Below are positions 8,198-18,017 of a DNA stretch of 32,539 nucleotides, in pieces. Numbering within the stretch: the stretch's first letter is position 1; each line of letters starts with the position of its first letter. The position numbers and the translations under genes are program-made. Source of the DNA: Dysgonamonadaceae bacterium (lineage in GTDB: Bacteria; Bacteroidota; Bacteroidia; Bacteroidales; Dysgonomonadaceae); assembly GCA_031272205.1 (NCBI GenBank), contig JAISUH010000022.1, positions 1-32,539 on the forward strand, read 5' to 3'. The notes under the pieces are model-generated. The model worked only from the letters and a program-made list of their open reading frames with translations. It ran no database searches and was not told the DNA's origin.

Positions 8198-9529
8198 TCA
8201 AACTTTTATCACCTCAAATTCAACTTTATCTTCCAACTCTTGAATAAGTTTTGGAGCATTTTCTTCCTCAACGAAATCGTCGTTTTCGGATTTGCCTTTT
8301 CCCGAATTTCCGCCCTTTTTGCCCTTTTTCTTGACTTTACCAAAACGGTCAGCGCTAAGAATGAGGCCAAAATAAGCGCAGGTGATGAGTGTGGACGTCC
8401 CACCACGGCTAATCAATGGCAAAGGCTGTCCTGTAACCGGAATCAGGTGTACGGCTACTGCCATGTTGATAAAAGCCTGAAACGAAAGCATCATAGCCGA
8501 GCCCAAAACGAGGTATTTAGGGAAAGGATTTTTGATTCTTTTCACGATCAAGCCCGCACGAATAAGAATGAAAATGTATAGTAAAAGTACGCCAATTCCG
8601 CCAATAATGCCCATTTCTTCGATGATAATGGCATATATGAAATCGGAATAGGCCTGCGGAAGAAAATCACGCTCGGTGCTGTTTCCGGGAAATTTCCCGA
8701 TAATGCCCCCATTAGCAATAGCTATCTTGGCATGCGCTACCTGATAATTTTCATCGGTAATCACAAATTCATCGGTTTCATTGGCTAAGTCTGTCCCTCC
8801 AAAACGTTCGATACGAGCTTTCCAGGTACTGAAGCGGCTCAACGGACCGCTTTCGGTCGCCGATTCGGGGATTATCTTCAACATCAAGACCGATACAACA
8901 GCCAATGCTACTACCGCTATGGCTACTTTGGCCAAACGCATGAATTTCACATCGCCGACAAACATCAGCATGAAACAAACCGTAAACAACAAGATGGCCG
9001 TGGAAAGGTTATCCATGGCAATGATGCCGCAGACCACCACCATCAAGCCTATCATCCACTTAAACAAGGTGGAATCGTTATCCCCTTTTTGCCGGCTTAA
9101 CAGCCATGCTATGGTGCCCATAAGCGATATTTTTGCAATTTCGGACGGTTGTATGGTAAACCCGAAAATGGAAATCCACCGTTCCGCACCATTGACGGTG
9201 GTACCGATGAATGGTGTTAAAATCAGCAGGAGGATAGAAACCAGCAAAATAAAAATCAACGACGAGAAATATCTGTACTTTACATTGTGAATCAGCAAAA
9301 TCATGCCGATACCGCCAATCAAAAACATGGCATGCCGCAGAATCGGGCCCCACTGGTTTTGCTGGCGGTAAACAATAGTGCTCGTCGCGCTGAAAATTTC
9401 CACCAACGAAATTACGCAAAGCGTTAAAAATATAGCCCAAACAACCTTATCGCCTTTAAAAATTTTGCCGAATTTCGACATTCGAGGTTTGGGATCGGGT
9501 TCGGGAATATGGATATCATTTTCTTTCAT
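8198..9529 (-). CDS. ftsW: division-specific lipid II polymerase FtsW (SEDS family)
   Basis: This is a polytopic SEDS glycosyltransferase that polymerises lipid II with its partner FtsI. About ten hydrophobic helices can be counted between residues 29 and 400. Family segments are NGAERWISIFGFTIQPSEIAKISL, a long extracytoplasmic loop with AHAKIAIANGGIIGKFPGNSTERDFLPQAYSDFIYAIIIEEMG, and the end PVTGQPLPLISRGGTS. The Asp in the DFIYAIIIEE region corresponds to the family's catalytic loop. It differs from many homologues in a Lys/Gly-rich, then acidic cytoplasmic tail of about 45 residues. Position between murD and murG supports FtsW over RodA. Confidence 0.95.
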   Translation of the reverse strand: MKENDIHIPEPDPKPRMSKFGKIFKGDKVVWAIFLTLCVISLVEIFSATSTIVYRQQNQWGPILRHAMFLIGGIGMILLIHNVKYRYFSSLIFILLVSILLLILTPFIGTTVNGAERWISIFGFTIQPSEIAKISLMGTIAWLLSRQKGDNDSTLFKWMIGLMVVVCGIIAMDNLSTAILLFTVCFMLMFVGDVKFMRLAKVAIAVVALAVVSVLMLKIIPESATESGPLSRFSTWKARIERFGGTDLANETDEFVITDENYQVAHAKIAIANGGIIGKFPGNSTERDFLPQAYSDFIYAIIIEEMGIIGGIGVLLLYIFILIRAGLIVKRIKNPFPKYLVLGSAMMLSFQAFINMAVAVHLIPVTGQPLPLISRGGTSTLITCAYFGLILSADRFGKVKKKGKKGGNSGKGKSENDDFVEEENAPKLIQELEDKVEFEVIKV

Positions 9530-9558
9530 AAGTTATTTACTATAAGGTTATCAAGGCA

Positions 9559-10893
9559 TTACAACCTTCTCACACATTCTTTAAATTGGTCTCCCCTGTC
9601 TTCGTAGTTTTTAAACAAATCGAAGCTGGCACAGCAGGGCGAAAGCAAAACGGTATCGCCCTTTTGAGCCAATCGATAAGCTTTACTAACCGCTTCCTGC
9701 ATCGAAGAGACATCTTCAATCGCATCGGCTTTGCCATCGAAAAAAGCGTGCAGCTTGCGGTTGTCTTTTCCCATAAAAATGAGCGTCCGCACTTTCGCCT
9801 TTACCAAATCTTCAATTTCGGTATAGTCGTTACCTTTGTCTGTCCCGCCAAGAATCAAAACCACTTTCGTGCGCATGCTTTGCAGGGCATACCAGCAAGA
9901 ATTGACATTGGTCGCCTTGGAATCGTTGATATATTGCACGCCTCTTACCACAGCGACCTTTTCCAAGCGGTGAGGAACGCCCTTGAAATCGGCCAACGAC
10001 TGGCGGAGGTTTTCGTCCGAAATATCGAGGAGCTTAGCCACGATACCCGACGCCAACGAGTTATACAAATTGTGAGTCCCTTCGAGTGCAAGTAATTCCT
10101 GTTCCATATCGAATCGATGTTTTTTTACATTGATTACCATTTTATGGTTTTCCAAATAGCCCAAGGCTTCGCCGTGTTTGGTTTCTGCAAACGGATAAAG
10201 CGTGGCCGAAGGCTTCAGTTTTTCGATTTCTTTCGTTACGACGGGATCGTCCATCCAATATATGAAAGCGTCGTCAACCTGCTGGTTGCGAATGATGCGC
10301 ATCTTGGCATCCACGTAGTTTTGCATGTTGTGGTCGTAACGGTCTAAGTGATCGGGTGTGATGTTCATTAACACCGCGATATCGGCTTTGAAATCGTAAA
10401 CGCCTTCCAACTGGAAGCTGCTCAATTCCAGCACATAATAATCGTAATTCTCTTCTGCTACCTGAAGTGCGAAACTTTTTCCGATATTCCCGCCCAACCC
10501 CACATTCAATCCGGCAGATTTAAGAATGTGGTAAATCAAACTTGTGGTGGTGGTTTTTCCGTTACTGCCTGTGATGCAAATCATCTTGGCATTGGTGTAA
10601 CGTCCCGCAAATTCGATTTCCGAAATCACACGGATTCCTTTCGTTTTTATTGTTTGCATCAACGGTACCGTATCGGGGATTCCGGGACTTTTCACTATTT
10701 CGTCGGCAGAGAATATTTTATCTTCCGAATGACCATTTTCTTCATATTCAATTGCGTAACGGCCAAGTATTTCCTTATATTCCGGCTTAATAGCGCACGA
10801 ATCGGACAGAAACACGTCGAAACCTTTCTTTTTGGCCAACACCGCCGAGCCAACACCGCTCTCGCCACCACCCAAAACTACGATTCTCGACAT
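9559..10893 (-). CDS. murD: UDP-N-acetylmuramoyl-L-alanine--D-glutamate ligase MurD
   Basis: MurD is a cytosolic ligase that adds D-Glu to UDP-MurNAc-L-Ala. The start MSRIVVLGGGESGVGSAVLA is the family N-terminus, so I place the start at 10893 and not at an upstream in-frame ATG (10983) that would add 30 unrelated residues. The P-loop is MICITGSNGKTTTTSL, followed by YYVLELSSFQLEG and NITPDHLDRY. The C-terminal domain has YINDSKATNVNSCWYAL, the MurD-specific ligase motif, and VLILGGTDKGNDY. The length is 444 residues with the chosen start. The 120-bp gap after mraY holds only the rejected extension. Confidence 0.96.
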   Translation of the reverse strand: MSRIVVLGGGESGVGSAVLAKKKGFDVFLSDSCAIKPEYKEILGRYAIEYEENGHSEDKIFSADEIVKSPGIPDTVPLMQTIKTKGIRVISEIEFAGRYTNAKMICITGSNGKTTTTSLIYHILKSAGLNVGLGGNIGKSFALQVAEENYDYYVLELSSFQLEGVYDFKADIAVLMNITPDHLDRYDHNMQNYVDAKMRIIRNQQVDDAFIYWMDDPVVTKEIEKLKPSATLYPFAETKHGEALGYLENHKMVINVKKHRFDMEQELLALEGTHNLYNSLASGIVAKLLDISDENLRQSLADFKGVPHRLEKVAVVRGVQYINDSKATNVNSCWYALQSMRTKVVLILGGTDKGNDYTEIEDLVKAKVRTLIFMGKDNRKLHAFFDGKADAIEDVSSMQEAVSKAYRLAQKGDTVLLSPCCASFDLFKNYEDRGDQFKECVRRL

Positions 10894-11013
10894 CACAGTC
10901 GATGTATGCTCGGTTGGTCTAACGTTTTTCTTTATATGTCTCTTAAAATTAAATACAAATCCCATACAGTTTCTTTTTTTCAATTCTCGTTGTGAAAATT
11001 TAAATCGCCTATT

Positions 11014-12273
11014 TCACCTCATTTTCAATGTCGCCAAACCCAAGACCACAAGAATGATGGTTACCAACCAGAAACGGATTACGATTCTCGATTCCGGCAG
11101 TGGCGTCAAGGGCTTTTGAATCAGCGCGTCAATTCCGTCATTTCCCTTTTTTTGGAAATGATGGTGCAGAGGTGTCATCTTAAAAATGCGTCGTCCCTCG
11201 CCGTATTTCTTTTTCGTGTATTTGAAATAACCCACTTGAAGAATTACCGAAAGACTCTCCATGAAAAACACGCCGCACAATATCGGCAACAGCAATTCTT
11301 TATGTATCAGCACGGCAAAAACGCCGATAATCCCGCCCAACGTAAGACTTCCCGTATCGCCCATAAATACCTGCGCCGGATAGGCATTGTACCAAAGAAA
11401 ACCGACAGTCGCCCCGATGAAACAGGCGGCAAAAACCATCAATTCCTCACTGCCGGGGATGTACATGATGTTCAGATAGGCCGAAAAATTGACGTTACCC
11501 GACACATAAGCCAAGATTCCCAACGCAACGCCGATGATACCCGAAATGCCGCCGGCCAAACCATCCAGCCCGTCGGTCAGGTTCGCGCTGTTGGAAACAG
11601 CCGTAACAATAAGGATGACCACGACGACGAAAACCACCCAAACGGCTTTATCGGCAAAATCGCCCATAAAAGACACTAATGAGTTGTAGTCGAAGTTATT
11701 GTTTTTCACAAAAGGAATGGTCGTCTGCGTGGTCTTCAACTCTTTTTCGCCATAACGCACATCTTCGATGACGTTGTTCACACGAACTTCGGTATTCTGC
11801 CGGGTAACAATATCGGGGCTCAGGTACATCACCAAACCTACAATTAATCCCAAACCCACTTGCGCCACGATTTTGAATTTGCCTTTCAGTCCCTCTTTGT
11901 CTTTTTTGAATACTTTGATATAGTCGTCGGCAAAACCCAGCGTTCCCAGCCAAATAGTACTGATAATCATCAAAATAACATAGATATTCTCCAATTTTCC
12001 GAACAACAAAATCGGCACTATGATGGAAATGATGATGATGACGCCGCCCATCGTAGGCGTGCCCCGTTTGCTGTATTGCCCTTCCAAATCGTAGTTTCGA
12101 ATCGTTTCCCCAATTTGTTTCTTTTGCAATATATCGATGATTTTCCGCCCGATGACAATGGCGATAAACAAGGCCAAAACAGCACCCAAAGCCGATCGGA
12201 AGGTTACGAACTGAAACATTCCCGCTCCGGGGAAATCCAATTGATCGAGATAATTGAACAAATAGTATAGCAT
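11014..12273 (-). CDS. mraY: phospho-MurNAc-pentapeptide translocase MraY
   Basis: MraY is an inner-membrane transferase that makes lipid I from UDP-MurNAc-pentapeptide and undecaprenyl phosphate. Signature segments are [32 protein letters not shown] (the Asp pair), [14 protein letters not shown] and the histidine motif [11 protein letters not shown]. At 419 residues it is about 60 longer than E. coli MraY. The extra sequence is an extracytoplasmic insertion after the DDYIKV helix (roughly residues 155-215, charged and Asn-rich), which I recall as common in Bacteroidota. It lies 14 bp after murE; no murF lies between them. Confidence 0.97.
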   Translation of the reverse strand: MLYYLFNYLDQLDFPGAGMFQFVTFRSALGAVLALFIAIVIGRKIIDILQKKQIGETIRNYDLEGQYSKRGTPTMGGVIIIISIIVPILLFGKLENIYVILMIISTIWLGTLGFADDYIKVFKKDKEGLKGKFKIVAQVGLGLIVGLVMYLSPDIVTRQNTEVRVNNVIEDVRYGEKELKTTQTTIPFVKNNNFDYNSLVSFMGDFADKAVWVVFVVVVILIVTAVSNSANLTDGLDGLAGGISGIIGVALGILAYVSGNVNFSAYLNIMYIPGSEELMVFAACFIGATVGFLWYNAYPAQVFMGDTGSLTLGGIIGVFAVLIHKELLLPILCGVFFMESLSVILQVGYFKYTKKKYGEGRRIFKMTPLHHHFQKKGNDGIDALIQKPLTPLPESRIVIRFWLVTIILVVLGLATLKMR

Positions 12274-12286
12274 ATTCTATATTTTT

Positions 12287-13747
12287 TTACTTTTTACTTT
12301 TCATTATAGCCTCCACTTCTTCCCGATCATCGAAATGATGCTTCACGCCCTTCACTTCCTGATAATCCTCGTGTCCTTTTCCGGCAATGAGAATCACATC
12401 ACCCGGTTTTGCCAATGCGCAAGCCGTTTTGATAGCTTCGCGCCGATCGACAATCGTCAACGAGTTGCGCTTCTGTTCATCGGACAAACCCGCAAGCATA
12501 TCGTTGAGAATATCCTGCGGCTCTTCAAAACGAGGGTTATCGGATGTAAAGACCGTTTTATCGCTCAAATCCACGGCTTCACGCGCCATAATGGGGCGTT
12601 TGGTCTTGTCGCGGTTTCCGCCGCATCCCACCACGGTGATGACGTCGCCTTTTTTTTCCAACACTTCGTGAATAGCATTCAGAACGTTTGTTAGCGCGTC
12701 GGGCGTGTGGGCATAATCGATGATGGCGGTGATATTTTCAGACGAACGGATGGTTTGGAAACGCCCCGCCACGGGAGTAAGTGTGGAAAGCACACGTAAA
12801 ACCTCGTCGGATTCTAATCCCAATAATACGCTCGCGCCGTAAACCGCCAACAAATTATACACATTAAATACGCCGACAAAACGCACCACCAATTCTTTTC
12901 CATTGATTTCGATGTCGGTACCATCGAAATGTTTTTCAAAAATCCGCGCCTTAAAATCGGCCATGCTTTTAACCGAATAGGTGTATTTTTTGGCTTTAGT
13001 GTTTTGCAACATCACCAACCCGTTTTTATCATCCGTATTGGTAAGCGCAAACGCCAAAGCAGGCAGATCATCAAAAAACGACTTCTTCACATTGCGGTAC
13101 TCAAGCATCGTTTTATGATAATCGAGATGATCCTGAGTGAGATTCGTAAAAATACCGCCCTCAAACTGCAATGCATGCACCCGTTTTTGGTGAATGGCGT
13201 GAGAACTGACTTCCATAAACGCATATTCGCATCCGGCATCTACCATTTTGCGTAGCATCGAATTGAGGTGGATGGGATCGAGCGTGGTATGCGTGGTAGG
13301 AAAAACCTCATCGTTCACGTAATTTTTTACCGTGGACAGTAAGCCTGCACCGTAACCGAAGGCGCGGAACATGCGATATAGCAAGGTCGCGACGGTTGTC
13401 TTTCCATTGGTTCCCGTAACGCCTACCAATTTCAACCGCTTCGACGGTTCACCAAACCATTTCGAGGCGATTTCGGCGAGCGCAAGCGCAGAATTTTCAA
13501 CCTGCACGTAAGTCGCACGCGAAAAAAATTCCTCTATCATCGGTTTATCGTAAACGATAACCGAAGCATTTTGCTCTATGGCTTTGCCGATATAAGCATG
13601 CCCGTCGGTGAAAATTCCCTCCACGGCAACAAACAAAAATCCGGGCTGAATCTCGCGCGAATCGGCCGAAATTCCCGTAACAGCTACATCCTCTTTGCCT
13701 TTTACGGCAACCGTTTTAATACCCGAAAGAAGCTCGTTTAATTTCAT
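12287..13747 (-). CDS. murE: UDP-MurNAc-L-Ala-D-Glu--meso-diaminopimelate ligase MurE
   Basis: MurE is the cytosolic ligase for the third stem-peptide residue. It shows the MurE N-terminal domain ([20 protein letters not shown]), the P-loop [33 protein letters not shown] and [13 protein letters not shown]. The C-terminal domain has [13 protein letters not shown] and [10 protein letters not shown]. The DNPR motif is the known marker for meso-diaminopimelate specificity (Lys-adding enzymes differ here), so this organism most likely has DAP-type peptidoglycan. The length of 486 residues is normal. It lies 14 bp after ftsI. Confidence 0.97.
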   Translation of the reverse strand: MKLNELLSGIKTVAVKGKEDVAVTGISADSREIQPGFLFVAVEGIFTDGHAYIGKAIEQNASVIVYDKPMIEEFFSRATYVQVENSALALAEIASKWFGEPSKRLKLVGVTGTNGKTTVATLLYRMFRAFGYGAGLLSTVKNYVNDEVFPTTHTTLDPIHLNSMLRKMVDAGCEYAFMEVSSHAIHQKRVHALQFEGGIFTNLTQDHLDYHKTMLEYRNVKKSFFDDLPALAFALTNTDDKNGLVMLQNTKAKKYTYSVKSMADFKARIFEKHFDGTDIEINGKELVVRFVGVFNVYNLLAVYGASVLLGLESDEVLRVLSTLTPVAGRFQTIRSSENITAIIDYAHTPDALTNVLNAIHEVLEKKGDVITVVGCGGNRDKTKRPIMAREAVDLSDKTVFTSDNPRFEEPQDILNDMLAGLSDEQKRNSLTIVDRREAIKTACALAKPGDVILIAGKGHEDYQEVKGVKHHFDDREEVEAIMKSKK

Positions 13748-13761
13748 TTTATTCTATTATT

Positions 13762-16005
13762 TTACTGTAACGATATGTTGATTGTCGTCCCTTTGGTCAA
13801 TTTGCTTCCGGGCGGGAACGATTGGGCAACCACTTTCCCTGCGCCCGAAAGACTTACCCTCAATCCCGATTTTTCGAGAAGGTAAACCGCGTCACGCGCC
13901 CCCATACCTTTCACGTTCGGCACCACCTGAGCTTTTACCTCCAAGGGCTGCACTTCCAACTGTGCGCTGTCCTGTTTTACCTGTATCCATTCCGAATGAT
14001 GTCCCTGATTGGAATAAGGCAATTTCAATTCCGCCAACAGCCGTTTGCTCTTGTCCCAATTGCCGTTTTTCACGGCAGGCGTTTTTTGTAAGGTGGAATC
14101 TATTTCAAAATCGTCCATGGTGAAACGTGTATTGCGTGCATGTATTTGTTCAGCTATATTTTTGAGTACCAGCGCCGTTTGCCAGCCATAAGCCATTCTT
14201 TGGGGCTTCCGCACCCCGATAAAGCAGGTATATTGCGGATTTTCGGCAGGGAAATATCCGCAAAACGACACATAACTGCCGCCTCCATATCCGCCGCCGG
14301 ATGCGATGAGCGCCGTACCCGTTTTGCCTGCGATATGGAAAAGTTCTGATTTCGCCTGCGAAGCCGTTCCCCGAATCACAACACCTTCCAGCATATCTTT
14401 TATTTGCGCAAGCGTAGAATCCTTACACATTTTCGGATTAACCACCTCAGCCTCAAATTCTTTCAATATTTTCCCGTTTTTCATAAACCGCTTCGTGAAA
14501 AACGGCTTTATCATCTTTCCTCCGTTCGCGATGCCGTTGTAAAACATGATCATATAAATGGGAGGGATCCGAGTTTCGTATCCGAAGGACATCCACGGCA
14601 AAGTGGTTTTCGACCAATAATTGTTTTTATCGTCGGGATAACGGATAACCGAAGTCCCCTCTATGCCGTGTACCGGCACATCCCACGATAATTTTTTCCG
14701 AAGTCCGATACGGTCGATGGCGTCAACGTATTTTTTGGGATTGTCATTATATCCTTTTATGGCGATCTTACTCATTACAATATTGGATGACATTTCAATC
14801 CCCTCTTTAACAGTTAGATACCCACGATTACGTCCTTGCCGCCAATAGTGGTCGCGCACCCATTTTCCTTTGTACTCATACAAGCCTGTGCCTACGTAAA
14901 AAGAATCGGTGGGCGTAACAATCCCGTCGTCCAACGCGGCCATCACCGTAACGGTTTTGAAGGTCGAACCGGGTTCGCTCGTATAAGAAAACGCATTCGG
15001 ATTGCCTTCCGCATAATATCCCGAAGATAAGCGGTCTAAATTCACCAAGGCTTTCACCTCGCCCGTTTTCACTTCCATCACGATAGCCGTACCCGATTCC
15101 GCTTCGGTTTCGATGAGCTTGTTGCGCAGGGCGCGTTCGGTAATATCCTGTACGCCGGCATCTATTGTCGTAACAATATCGATACCGTCAACGGCTGGAA
15201 TTTCAACTACGTCCATCCATTTCCCCTGTATTTTTTGGCGGTTTTTCACGCCATCCACACCGCGCAACAACGAATCGTATTTCAATTCCAATCCGCTGGC
15301 GCCGCCTTTCGCCAAATCTTTATAAACGCTGCCCACGGTGCGGGTAGCCAAATTGCCGAAAGGTTTTTTGCGCGAATTTTTTTCCTCCGAAATCAACCCG
15401 CTGCGATTGGAACGCTGTTTGAGGAAGGGATAGGTTTGTATCTCTTTCAAATCGACGTATGAAATGTCGGGACGGATAATCCGCACGTAACGAGAACGGA
15501 GTTTCACCTTTTTTTCGATGCCGCGAGCCTTATTCTCGGCAATCTGCTGTTCTTCTTTTTCGCGAAGTTTCCATCCTTCAACTATACTGTTTTTATATTG
15601 TGCGGCGGTACGGTCGGGAAATTTTTTCGATAAGGCCACCGACAAGTCGTCCACGTATTTCATGAGGGTGTCTTTTTTCATACCGTCAGCCCAAAAATCC
15701 ATATATATGCCGTAGAGGGGTTCGCTGGTAGCCAACAATTTCTCGTCGCAAGTATAGATGTTTCCTCTTTTAGGCAAAATGACGCGATTTTCGATAAGGG
15801 TCTCGCGTTTACCCACTTCGCGCCATTTTTTCCCTTCGGGAGTGAAAACTATTTTTCCGGCAAAAGTAACGATGGAGATGGCAAACAGCAACATAATAGT
15901 AACAATTAAACCATATCGCTTCAAAATATTTTCGCCTCCTGCAAACTGCAATATATCGTTGACGATTTTCTTTTTTAGTTTGACGATTTTGCTCTTCAGT
16001 TTCAT
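13762..16005 (-). CDS. ftsI: division transpeptidase FtsI (PBP3-type) with C-terminal PASTA domain
   Basis: This is a class B penicillin-binding protein that cross-links septal peptidoglycan. The N-terminus is a positively charged cytoplasmic stretch, then one transmembrane helix at about residues 31-53 and a pedestal domain (RGNIYTCDEKLLA). The transpeptidase motifs are intact: SxxK at S347-K350 (SEPGSTFKTVT), SxN at S406-N408 (EMSSNIVMSK) and KTG at 561-563 (HIAGKTGTA). One PASTA domain follows from about residue 690 (VVPNVKGMGARDAVYLLEKSGL). A single PASTA is typical of Bacteroidota FtsI and absent from the E. coli protein. It lies 50 bp after ftsL. Confidence 0.95.
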   Translation of the reverse strand: MKLKSKIVKLKKKIVNDILQFAGGENILKRYGLIVTIMLLFAISIVTFAGKIVFTPEGKKWREVGKRETLIENRVILPKRGNIYTCDEKLLATSEPLYGIYMDFWADGMKKDTLMKYVDDLSVALSKKFPDRTAAQYKNSIVEGWKLREKEEQQIAENKARGIEKKVKLRSRYVRIIRPDISYVDLKEIQTYPFLKQRSNRSGLISEEKNSRKKPFGNLATRTVGSVYKDLAKGGASGLELKYDSLLRGVDGVKNRQKIQGKWMDVVEIPAVDGIDIVTTIDAGVQDITERALRNKLIETEAESGTAIVMEVKTGEVKALVNLDRLSSGYYAEGNPNAFSYTSEPGSTFKTVTVMAALDDGIVTPTDSFYVGTGLYEYKGKWVRDHYWRQGRNRGYLTVKEGIEMSSNIVMSKIAIKGYNDNPKKYVDAIDRIGLRKKLSWDVPVHGIEGTSVIRYPDDKNNYWSKTTLPWMSFGYETRIPPIYMIMFYNGIANGGKMIKPFFTKRFMKNGKILKEFEAEVVNPKMCKDSTLAQIKDMLEGVVIRGTASQAKSELFHIAGKTGTALIASGGGYGGGSYVSFCGYFPAENPQYTCFIGVRKPQRMAYGWQTALVLKNIAEQIHARNTRFTMDDFEIDSTLQKTPAVKNGNWDKSKRLLAELKLPYSNQGHHSEWIQVKQDSAQLEVQPLEVKAQVVPNVKGMGARDAVYLLEKSGLRVSLSGAGKVVAQSFPPGSKLTKGTTINISLQ

Positions 16006-16055
16006 TTTGCAAGTAATAATTTTTTGTACTCCTGAATTTTAATATACCCCGTCTT

Positions 16056-16397
16056 TCATTTCCGTATTCGGTAAACGGGATCTTGCGAAATTTTCAATCC
16101 CATGCCTTCTTTCTCAACCATTTTTTCGATTTCGCCCTGACGGCTTGCTTCTGTCAAATCGGAAGCGATATTCAGCGATTCATATTTGGCGTCTTTCAAC
16201 TCCCGCTGCAATTTTTCGATTTCCGACATTTGGTGCAACACCGTGTAGCGGTGGCTGATAAAAACAAGCATGATAATGATTATCACAATGATAAACCGAA
16301 TGTTACGAAGGAATAAATCGCCCGTAAGAACTTTTCCTCCAAACACATGGACAAACGATTTCTGTATTTCTTTGAAATTAATTTTCATCTTCGACAT
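16056..16397 (-). CDS. ftsL: cell division protein FtsL
   Basis: This is a small bitopic divisome protein of 113 residues. A cytoplasmic segment of about 30 residues is followed by a very hydrophobic helix (IRFIIVIIIIMLVFISH) and an extracytoplasmic coiled coil (MSEIEKLQRELKDAKYESLNI). The call rests on topology and its place between rsmH and ftsI, since FtsL sequences diverge widely. The start overlaps the end of rsmH by 20 bases; a second ATG at 16388 would reduce the overlap to 11. Both imply coupled translation. Confidence 0.88.
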   Translation of the reverse strand: MSKMKINFKEIQKSFVHVFGGKVLTGDLFLRNIRFIIVIIIIMLVFISHRYTVLHQMSEIEKLQRELKDAKYESLNIASDLTEASRQGEIEKMVEKEGMGLKISQDPVYRIRK

Positions 16398-17298
16398 TCA
16401 ATTTTTTCGCAATGCGCAACTTCGCGCTTCGCGAACGAGGGTTTTCAATCTGCTCCTGTTCCGACGGTACAATCACTTTTCGATTCACAACCTCGAAAGG
16501 CGTAATGGGGTTTCCGTAGAAATCCTTTATCGTCTCTCCTTCAAAATTTCCGCTGCGGAAAAAATTCTTCACCAATCGGTCTTCGAGCGAGTGATACGAA
16601 ATAACACTCAAGCGGCCGCCCTCACACAACACTTCCAACGCCTGCCTCAACATCTGTTTCAAAGCCTCCATTTCGTCGTTTACTTCGATGCGCAAGGCCT
16701 GAAAGGCCTGCGCGAGAATTTTCTTTTCCTTGTCGCGGAACGCAAAAGGCTCCATCACGGAACGGAAATCGGCAACCGTTTTGATCGGTTCTTTTTCGCG
16801 GCGCAACACAATGGCTTGCGCTATCTTACGCGCAGATTTCAATTCGCCGTAGAAGAAGAAAAGATTTGACAACTGCTCTTCGGAATATCCGTTCAAAACA
16901 TCGGACGCGCTCTTGTTTCCCCAACGGTTCATCCGCATATCCAAATCACCATCGAAACGAAACGAGAAGCCCCGCGACGAATCGTCGAAATGATGCGACG
17001 AAACGCCCAAATCGGCCAACACGCCGTCAACATGCGCTTCGCCGTAATAACGGAGGAAGTTTTTTAAATAGCGGAAGTTGCTCCGTACGAAAACAAAACG
17101 GTTGTCATCGATGCGGTTTTCATAAGCTTCGGAATCCTGATCGAAAGCATACAGACGACCGTTTTTCCCCAAGCACCGCAAAATCTCGCGCGAGTGGCCG
17201 CCGCCGCCAAAAGTAACATCGACATATACCCCTTCGGGTTGAATATTCAGCCCTCCCACGCTTTCGTTCAGCAAAACAGGTGTATGGTATTCCGTCAT
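16378..17298 (-). CDS. rsmH: 16S rRNA (cytosine-1402-N4)-methyltransferase RsmH (MraW)
   Basis: RsmH is a cytosolic SAM-dependent enzyme that methylates N4 of C1402 in the ribosomal P site. The start EYHTPVLLNESVGGLN is highly family-specific. The SAM motif is VDVTFGGGGHSREIL, followed by VDGVLADLGVSSHHFDDSSRGFSFRFDGDLDMRM and, near the end, LSVISYHSLEDRLVKNFF and NPRSRSAKLRIAKK. The length of 306 residues is normal. It is the second gene of the dcw cluster, 60 bp after mraZ. Confidence 0.97.
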   Translation of the reverse strand: MTEYHTPVLLNESVGGLNIQPEGVYVDVTFGGGGHSREILRCLGKNGRLYAFDQDSEAYENRIDDNRFVFVRSNFRYLKNFLRYYGEAHVDGVLADLGVSSHHFDDSSRGFSFRFDGDLDMRMNRWGNKSASDVLNGYSEEQLSNLFFFYGELKSARKIAQAIVLRREKEPIKTVADFRSVMEPFAFRDKEKKILAQAFQALRIEVNDEMEALKQMLRQALEVLCEGGRLSVISYHSLEDRLVKNFFRSGNFEGETIKDFYGNPITPFEVVNRKVIVPSEQEQIENPRSRSAKLRIAKKLNVEDEN

Positions 17299-17358
17299 TT
17301 ATCGGATTTTGATTTTGTCAACACAAAAACTCTTAAACGAATAACCGACAGGCCAAAA

Positions 17359-17802
17359 TCAACCCATCAGTTCCTGAATCTGCGCAGAGAAATCGTCGGG
17401 TGCAACCAAAGGTTTGTCTAATTTACTTTTTGCCCACACCTCAATGGTATCGTCCACGCCCAAAAAACGCACGTCGCTCTCTATCGACGCCAACTGCAAA
17501 TAGCGCTTTGAAATCAGGATGCGACCGACAGCGTCCATCTCGATGCGCTCCGCATCAAGCACAAACTGCCGGAAAATTTGCTGTTGTTCCCGATTCCATT
17601 TGTTGAGTCGGGCGCGAAGCGTTTCAATCTCCCGCTCCCAGACCGCTCCGGGATAAAGCACCAGACAATCCTGAAAAATATCCTTGCGCAGCACAAGAAA
17701 TTCCTCTCCCATGCACTGCAATTGTTTGCGAAAAACAGAAGGCACTACTACCCTCCCCTTCGCATCAATCTTTGTTTCGATATTTCCCAAGAACTGCGTC
17801 AT
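17359..17802 (-). CDS. mraZ: transcriptional regulator MraZ
   Basis: MraZ is a DNA-binding protein with two AbrB/SpoVT-like repeats that represses its own dcw operon in E. coli. The 147-residue sequence shows both repeats: FLGNIETKIDAKGRVVVPSVFRK near the start and RIEMDAVGRILISKRYL in the second half. It is the first gene of the dcw cluster. Three GTGGK repeats with 10-bp spacing lie 54-78 bp upstream, so autoregulation is likely here too. Confidence 0.96.
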   Translation of the reverse strand: MTQFLGNIETKIDAKGRVVVPSVFRKQLQCMGEEFLVLRKDIFQDCLVLYPGAVWEREIETLRARLNKWNREQQQIFRQFVLDAERIEMDAVGRILISKRYLQLASIESDVRFLGVDDTIEVWAKSKLDKPLVAPDDFSAQIQELMG

Positions 17803-17855
17803 TTATCCCTTATCACTCATTTACATTGTTCAACGCGGTAAAATTACAAAATATT

Positions 17856-17880
17856 CCCACATTCTACCACTTTTTCCCAC
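17856..17880 (-). promoter_or_regulatory. MraZ operator: three GTGGK boxes upstream of mraZ
   Basis: On the minus strand GTGGG (17880-17876), GTGGT (17870-17866) and GTGGG (17860-17856) are spaced exactly 10 bp apart. Read as TGGGA, TGGTA and TGGGA with 5-base spacers they fit the E. coli MraZ site, which is known to be TGGGN repeats separated by 5 bases. They lie 54-78 bp before the mraZ start codon. A TAATTTTA sequence (17846-17839, 7 of 8 to TAnnTTTG) just downstream could be the -7 element, which would place the boxes across the -33 region. Confidence 0.75.
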
Positions 17881-17984
17881 TTTTTTTACAAAAAAGTTAT
17901 CAACAGCATACATTACAGTGAAAATTTTATCCTCAATCCGACTATACCAACAAAAAAACATACGCGAAAACCGATGATTTTTAC

Positions 17985-17992
17985 TATTTTTG
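17985..17992 (+). promoter_or_regulatory. -7 promoter element for argS
   Basis: The bases TATTTTTG match the Bacteroidota -7 consensus TAnnTTTG exactly and end 25 bases before the argS ATG, which would give a short leader. I do not see a clear TTTG at the -33 position. Confidence 0.5.
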
Positions 17993-18017
17993 CATCCCGA
18001 AACAACACGGTAAACGG

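Noticed and set aside
10894-10983. 30-codon N-terminal extension of murD
   Set aside because: The extension has no resemblance to MurD, while MSRIVVLGGGESG at 10893 is the normal family start.
17897-17905. TTATCAACA, one mismatch from the DnaA box TTATCCACA, between mraZ and argS
   Set aside because: It is a single imperfect copy in AT-rich DNA, with no cluster of boxes and no dnaA or dnaN nearby. It does not support an origin.
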